From Naganishia liquefaciens (lineage: Eukaryota > Basidiomycota > Tremellomycetes > Filobasidiales > Filobasidiaceae): a DNA stretch of 64,000 nucleotides. Both the position numbers and the translations under genes were made by a program. The notes beneath the pieces were generated by a model that ran no database searches, was not told where the DNA came from, and saw only the letters and a list, made by a program, of their open reading frames with translations. Location: contig BLZA01000057.1 of assembly GCA_013423385.1 (NCBI GenBank), forward strand, positions 1,533 to 65,532, given 5' to 3'. Below are positions 59,490 to 64,000 of the stretch, piece by piece (position 1 is the first letter of the stretch; each line of letters opens with the position of its first letter).

Positions 59490-62215
59490 CTAGAGACCCG
59501 TCCACATCAAGGTCTCATCCACTTGTACCTTCATACGTTGTACGACATCCCTCGAGTTCCGCGAAACCCGCAACTCATATTCTCCCGCTTCCACGCGCCA
59601 ACAATTCTGCTCCTCGCACCATATCGAGAATGATCGCTGGTCAAGCCGCAAAGTCACCCTTTCACTCTGTCCCGGCTCTAGCAGCGACGTTTTCGCGAAC
59701 GCCTCGAGACTCTGTGCGGGTCGGCCAGAGAGGAACGGCGCGCAGAGATAGAGCTGAACGACTTCTCGGCCGGCGGTGCAGCCCGTGTTCGTCACTGCGA
59801 GCTCGACTTGCATGCCATCGGCGACGGAACCCATGGTTTGAGGCGACGAATAGTCAAAGCTTGTGTAACTTAGACCGTAGCCGAATGCTACGAAAACACC
59901 ATTAGTGTATCGTCGACAACCGGGACCTTTACTCACAGAACGCCGGCTCGGCGGCTCCTTCCCTGTCAAAATGACGGTAGCCCATGAACAGGCCCTCGGC
60001 ATATTGCAGTGACATGTCCTCGGCGCGGGGAAAGTTGCCGAATGAGGCGCAATCTTCCAGCTTGACAGGCCAGGTGTATGGCGAACGACCGCTCGGATTC
60101 GTTTTGCCCGTGATCACATCAGCGATAGCTAGCAAGCAAAGACATGAGTGAGATCTCTACTCGAGATCCGCTACACAACTCACCGTTTCCAGCCTCATAA
60201 CCCGAGAAATGCGCATGTAGGACCGCCCGCGCACCAGCGGCACAAGAGAGATCCACGGCGGCACCGGACTGATTCACAATGACCACTTTCTCGTTGGCCT
60301 CCAGCACGGCGCGGACCAATTCCTCCTGTCCCGCCGGCAGAGCAATGTCCTTCCTATCGATTCCCTCCATCTCCCACTCTGCTGTCGTGCCGACGAAACA
60401 CAGTACGACGTCCGAATCCTTTGCCAGCGCCACTGCTTCCGCCAGGGATTCCTCTCGCGTGATATGCTTGACGATACCGAATCGAAGACCTTGACCGACG
60501 GGCTCGTGTCCTGACTGTGCTTGAGATTGAGCAATCACCTGGACTGTATAGTCCTTGCCTGCTTCCAGGTTGACGTCGAACGTCTGCTCGTAGTCCGCAG
60601 AATAGAACAATTGTTGCTGGATATCCATCACACCCTTCGGTGTAAACGTGTAGACTGACTTGCCATCGATAAAGACCTCGGCATCGGAGCACGCCACCAC
60701 GGACATGGCATACTTGCCAGTCTCGGCGACTCGAACCGTCGTGTTCATTTCAATCTCGTACTCCTTGCCCAGCCCAGGAATGGGTCGAAGGAGAATGGCC
60801 ACATGCGCTTCGTTGTGCGTCTCCGTCACGACGGATTGACCCCCGTTCTTGCGGTCGCCTCGATTCCAAAACGTAAAGTCGACCTTGTCCGTGTACGGCG
60901 CCCCGAGAACCGGTACCATCTTGTGTGTCTGCACCCCATGCGCATGTACGAGCTTCTCGGGATGAGCGTGAAACGCCGCCTTGAGTCCCTCGAGCGGGGA
61001 GACGATGTAGGAAGGTCGGATCAGATGAGCGAGAACGCGATCCGTCGCCAATGACCCAATGACAGCGATCTTTCCGGCCTCGGAGGGGTTGATCGGCAGG
61101 ATGCCGTCGTTCTTGAGGAGCACGATGCCGTCTGCGGCCGCTTGGCGGATTAATGTTGCTCGGTCGGACGGTCCACTAGGTGAAGCTCGCTCCGGCCTAC
61201 GTTCTTCCTCCTTTGGCGCCGCAGTGAGCTTCAGGTAATCGATAACTCGCGTGAGGGGGCCCGTCAGGTCTGATTCCGAGAGCCTGCCTTCCTTGATGGC
61301 TTGCAGCAACTTGGGGCCACGAGCAGCCGGGAAGGGCATCTCTATCGAGAGCCCTGCCTTGATGCTTGCCACGCCATCGTAAGTGCCGAACCAATCGCTC
61401 ATGATCAGACCGGGATACTTCCATTCGTCCAAGACGATGCCGATAGTATGAGGATTCTCAGCGGCAGAGGCTCCATTCTGAGGGGTCATAAGCATAAAGC
61501 TACTGTTGGCGGTATTGACTTACAATCTTGTTGTAGGCAGTCATGATCACTCGAGGATTTGCCTCCTTGACGGCGATCTCGAATGGGCGCAAGTAGATTT
61601 CGCGCATGACGTTGTCCGAAACGATGCTGTTGTAAGCACGGCGATCTGTTTCTCCATCGTTGCAAACGAGATGTTTTAAACAGGCACCGACTCCTCTGCT
61701 CTGGATACCTGGGCGATCATGAGCGGAAATCCGCTTGACAGAAGAAAACGCGTACCTCGAACATAGGCCGAGGCATATTGTCCCGCCAAAAAGGGATCTT
61801 CTCCCGGACTCTCTTGATTCCTGCCGCCTCGTGGATCCCGATGCAAGTTGATCGTCGGCGCCAACAAGTTATCGACGCTCTTCAATTTGCACTCTTCAGC
61901 CAGCTCCTCGCCGAGTCTGCGCATCGTCGCGATATCGAACGTTGCGGCCACGCTCGTGGCGTTGGGCAGAACAGCAGAGCCATGTGGACCGAAAACAGTG
62001 TCGCCGCGGATGTCGGTCGGGCTGTCAGAGACTTTGACCTTGTGAAGATGATGAGTGGGCAGCCCGCTCGTGCGAGAGAAGCCGGTTCCAGAGAGGGCGA
62101 ATACTTTTTCTGGCAAGCTTAGCGCATCGATGATGTCTTGGGTGCTTGGAGTCGGTCTTGTCGTTGGCTTGATAGGCGCGGCGGGCACCGAGGAGGGGGG
62201 AATTGGAATGGGCAT
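59490..62215 (-). CDS. GH3 beta-glucosidase with PA14-like insert
   Basis: Five exons (62215-61756, 61708-61524, 61477-60184, 60128-59937, 59887-59490) close in phase to 842 aa. GH3 landmarks in order: LPEKVFALSGTGF, a GPHGSAVLPNATS loop, NLHRDPRGGRNQESPGEDP, KHLVCNDGETDRRAY, MTAYNKINGASAAEN, and the nucleophile site GLIMSDWFGTYDG (the Asp of SDW, near residue 240). The GH3 C-domain (IVLLKNDGILPIN, NPSGRSPYTWP) is interrupted by a beta-rich PA14-like region (about residues 380-530), and an FnIII-like domain ends the protein (FGYGLSYTSFDY onward). It hydrolyses beta-glucosides from the non-reducing end. There is no signal peptide, so it is expected to act inside the cell on imported cellobiose or glucosides. 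No transporter lies beside it. Confidence 0.92.
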
Positions 62216-63457
62216 GTTTGAGTAGAAGGTATGGAATAAACATGCAACGTGTCTACAGGAACCATGACGGTTGCGGAAGACATCATGGCGTAGGCTCTTA
62301 TAAGCTATATCACACGCAGACTGCCTTTGCCCGCAATCATGTTGGAAGCAGTCAACCCCGCATTCCGCGTCCACTTTGGGCGGACGGACTAATGCGATGT
62401 GGATCCGCACGAAGGCAGCTCGCTCTCGTCAAACCGCTGGATCTGCGTTTGCGGATCATCGTATGCTAGAACCTTTGGGTTCAGATACGGTTGGGTAACA
62501 TAGGGTGGTTAGGGGGTAGCCTGAAGGGAGCTTGAGCTTCTGATTGGAGTCCCTCACTATCGGGAGGCTCTCGTTGAGCTTTCCGGTGTTAGTCGATCAA
62601 TCGATTCATTCACCCTGACTATCGTGTGCGATATCAGCGATTTGCCGTTGATGTGATGTGCATATGACATTTTTCTTTAAGACCTCGCGTTGTCGGGGCT
62701 TGGCCCTGGGTCTGATCCCAGGGCCGTGTTTCAAAGGTGATATCCATTACGTCAAATTTGAAAAAAAGCAGCGCGCTCGTCGTGCTTGACGACGGTCCTC
62801 ACTTCGCGTCGGAACCTCGAAGAGCCTGTAATTTTCGAGTCCAGGCCACACTAATGTAGGAGATCCCTTGACACAGATGACAAATCGTCTACTTGGAGTA
62901 GAATAAACAATGCCGGGTCTGGAATGGAAAATATGATGTTGGGATGTGGAACGGACAAGAAGGTTGTTTTTGATTGTGAACGATCAGTTTCTTTGGCGCA
63001 AACAGCACAACATCAATTGGGTCTTGCGCAGCGATTGATCAATGTTGCGTACCTCCTAGCCTACGCAAGGGAAAGAAAAGGCAGATATCAGCCATCTGGT
63101 ACCTCTAGTAAGCATTCCAGCCCAAAACCAAGCCTCGCCTACTCGACCCTATCCCAAAAGTTGAATCCAGGTTGAGACAATCGCTGCCCCGACCAGGATT
63201 CGAGGGTTAAGGGCATGAATTGCCATCGAGACCTGTTGAAGAAGGACCTTCAGACGGAATCCCTTGCTTCAACGGGCTGAGCACATCTACAAGTCTGTCT
63301 ACAAAGTGCTATAGCTGCCAGCACGACCAGCGAGCGCTGCTGCAGGTCTTCCATCCAGGGAGCCTGAATACGGACATTGCCAAGCCAACTCCGCGTCCCG
63401 TTCACTGGCCTGTTTATCTGCCATTCCAACAGGCTTGATGAGAGCAAAAAGATTCGA
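62216..63457. other. Gene-poor right flank
   Basis: About 1.2 kb with no supportable gene: the promoter of the GH3 gene, a perfect hairpin at 62702-62725, and short motif-free open frames. Ends at the tRNA gene. Confidence 0.5.
62702..62725. repeat. Perfect 9-bp inverted repeat
   Basis: GGCCCTGGG and CCCAGGGCC flank a 6-base loop (TCTGAT). It could form a stable stem-loop in RNA or DNA. It does not follow a gene end closely enough to be called a terminator, and it has no U-run. Confidence 0.6.
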
Positions 63458-63529
63458 TGAGTCCAAGGAGAATCGAACCCCTGCCAGCTGCTTGGAAGGC
63501 AGCTATTCTAACCACTAAACTATGGACCC
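63458..63529 (-). tRNA. tRNA-Gly (anticodon UCC)
   Basis: Read on the minus strand the 72-nt sequence folds as a complete cloverleaf: acceptor GGGTCCA pairing with TGGACTC (one G-U pair), D-arm TAGTTTAGTGGTTA as A box, anticodon stem AGCTGC/GCAGCT with loop CTTCCAA (anticodon TCC), and T-arm GGGGTTCGATTCTCC as B box with the GGTTCGA core. No intron. The discriminator base is A. Reads glycine GGA/GGG codons. It lies in the gene-poor right flank. Confidence 0.94.
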
Positions 63530-63639
63530 AAAGTACTGGAAATCTTCAAAAGCATAAAATATATATGGCAAGCAACATCACGTGCGAGCTGATGACAACC
63601 GGGAAAGCAAGTCGGGGCACTTTCCGAAGAGGCCGGATA

Positions 63640-63982
63640 CGTACGGTGTTCAGCCGGAGAGCGAAGAGGTATCTCGAGGGCAGGCTTAGTGAACGGATTC
63701 CCCTCCTTGGCATCAATAGATATAGCGATCACATTGGTGATAATAATGATAGCTAGAGTGTACCTGAACTCATCCACCCCATACTGCGCTACTTCCTTCG
63801 TGTACAACGTGATGTCTTCGTTGGCATGCCCAGGTATATCACTCGGCTGAATAGTATCCTCCAAAGTCTTTCCAGGACTCTCAAGCCCTACCGTTCTACC
63901 CGCGTGTATTACCAAGCTTACATACCGATACCTTCCGGCGAGGAAGGCCAAGCAATGCCGCCATTTCTTGAAGAGACTCCAT
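63640..63982 (-). CDS. Possible small or partial gene at the window edge
   Basis: On the minus strand an ATG at 63982 opens MESLQEMAALLGLPRRK with a donor-like GTATGT soon after. A second open stretch encodes SPGKTLEDTIQPSDIPGHAN and YTKEVAQYGVDEF and ends at a plausible donor near 63768. A third block (NPFTKPALEIPLRSPAEH) may follow. The joins are not certain and no family is recognised. Exons may extend further left; the right edge of the window is close, so the true start could also lie outside. Confidence 0.3.
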
Positions 63983-64000
63983 CCTGATACAGGAACACCC

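Noticed and set aside
62702-62725. Rho-independent-type terminator
   Set aside because: A perfect hairpin without a T-run, in a eukaryotic genome and far from a gene end.
1-64000. CRISPR array, prophage or bacterial operon
   Set aside because: No regularly spaced direct repeats, no phage genes; introns and gene families are fungal throughout.

Overview
The window is about 64 kb of nuclear DNA from a basidiomycete fungus, most likely a yeast-forming lineage such as the Tremellomycetes. The evidence is: many short introns (mostly 43-120 nt, GT-AG with a few GC-AG), a CAP10-type GT90 glycosyltransferase, an SCH9 kinase with an N-terminal C2 domain, a DUF7918-like protein, and fungal regulators (TUP1, C2H2 plus fungal_trans, USV1/RSV-like, bHLH). 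Species is not determinable by reading. All exon boundaries were worked out by hand from reading frame, splice signals and protein-family expectation. In nearly every multi-exon gene the phases close exactly, which is strong internal support.

Left end (1-3.97 kb): gene-poor, with decayed Ty1/copia LTR retrotransposon pieces. 3.97-19.9 kb: a LIM-domain protein and an RBM5/RBM10-like splicing factor (both minus), a complex I B15/NDUFB4 subunit with an 11-nt micro-exon, and the giant HEAT-repeat U3 snoRNP protein UTP20 (2684 aa). 20.2-25.4 kb: an unrecognised gene, an SDR oxidoreductase and a DUF7918-like protein. 26.4-40.8 kb is a GC-rich, regulator-dense block: TUP1 corepressor, a ToxD-type enoyl reductase, SCH9 kinase, ribosomal protein uL11 (RPL12), and a C2H2/fungal_trans transcription factor. 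41-49.7 kb: a GNAT acetyltransferase, a 240-bp tandem duplication, a small orphan gene, a bHLH factor and a USV1/RSV-like C2H2 factor. 49.7-54 kb holds little that can be proven. 54-62.2 kb: NAC beta (EGD1/BTF3), a second GNAT related to the first, a 14-exon CAP10-type GT90 and a cytosolic-type GH3 beta-glucosidase with a PA14-like insert. The right end is gene-poor, with one tRNA-Gly(UCC) and the edge of an unrecognised gene.

Functionally the block mixes ribosome and translation genes (UTP20, RPL12, NAC beta, tRNA-Gly), nutrient and stress signalling (SCH9, TUP1, several transcription factors), splicing (RBM5-like), respiration (NDUFB4) and carbohydrate or surface chemistry (GT90, GH3). There is no operon or metabolic cluster; neighbours look independent, with several divergent promoters and convergent 3' ends. 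The most unusual signals are the 240-bp tandem duplication with conserved minus-strand frames, a diverged three-copy repeat in the enoyl reductase/SCH9 divergent promoter, GC-AG introns at functionally important places in TUP1 and SCH9, and micro-exons.
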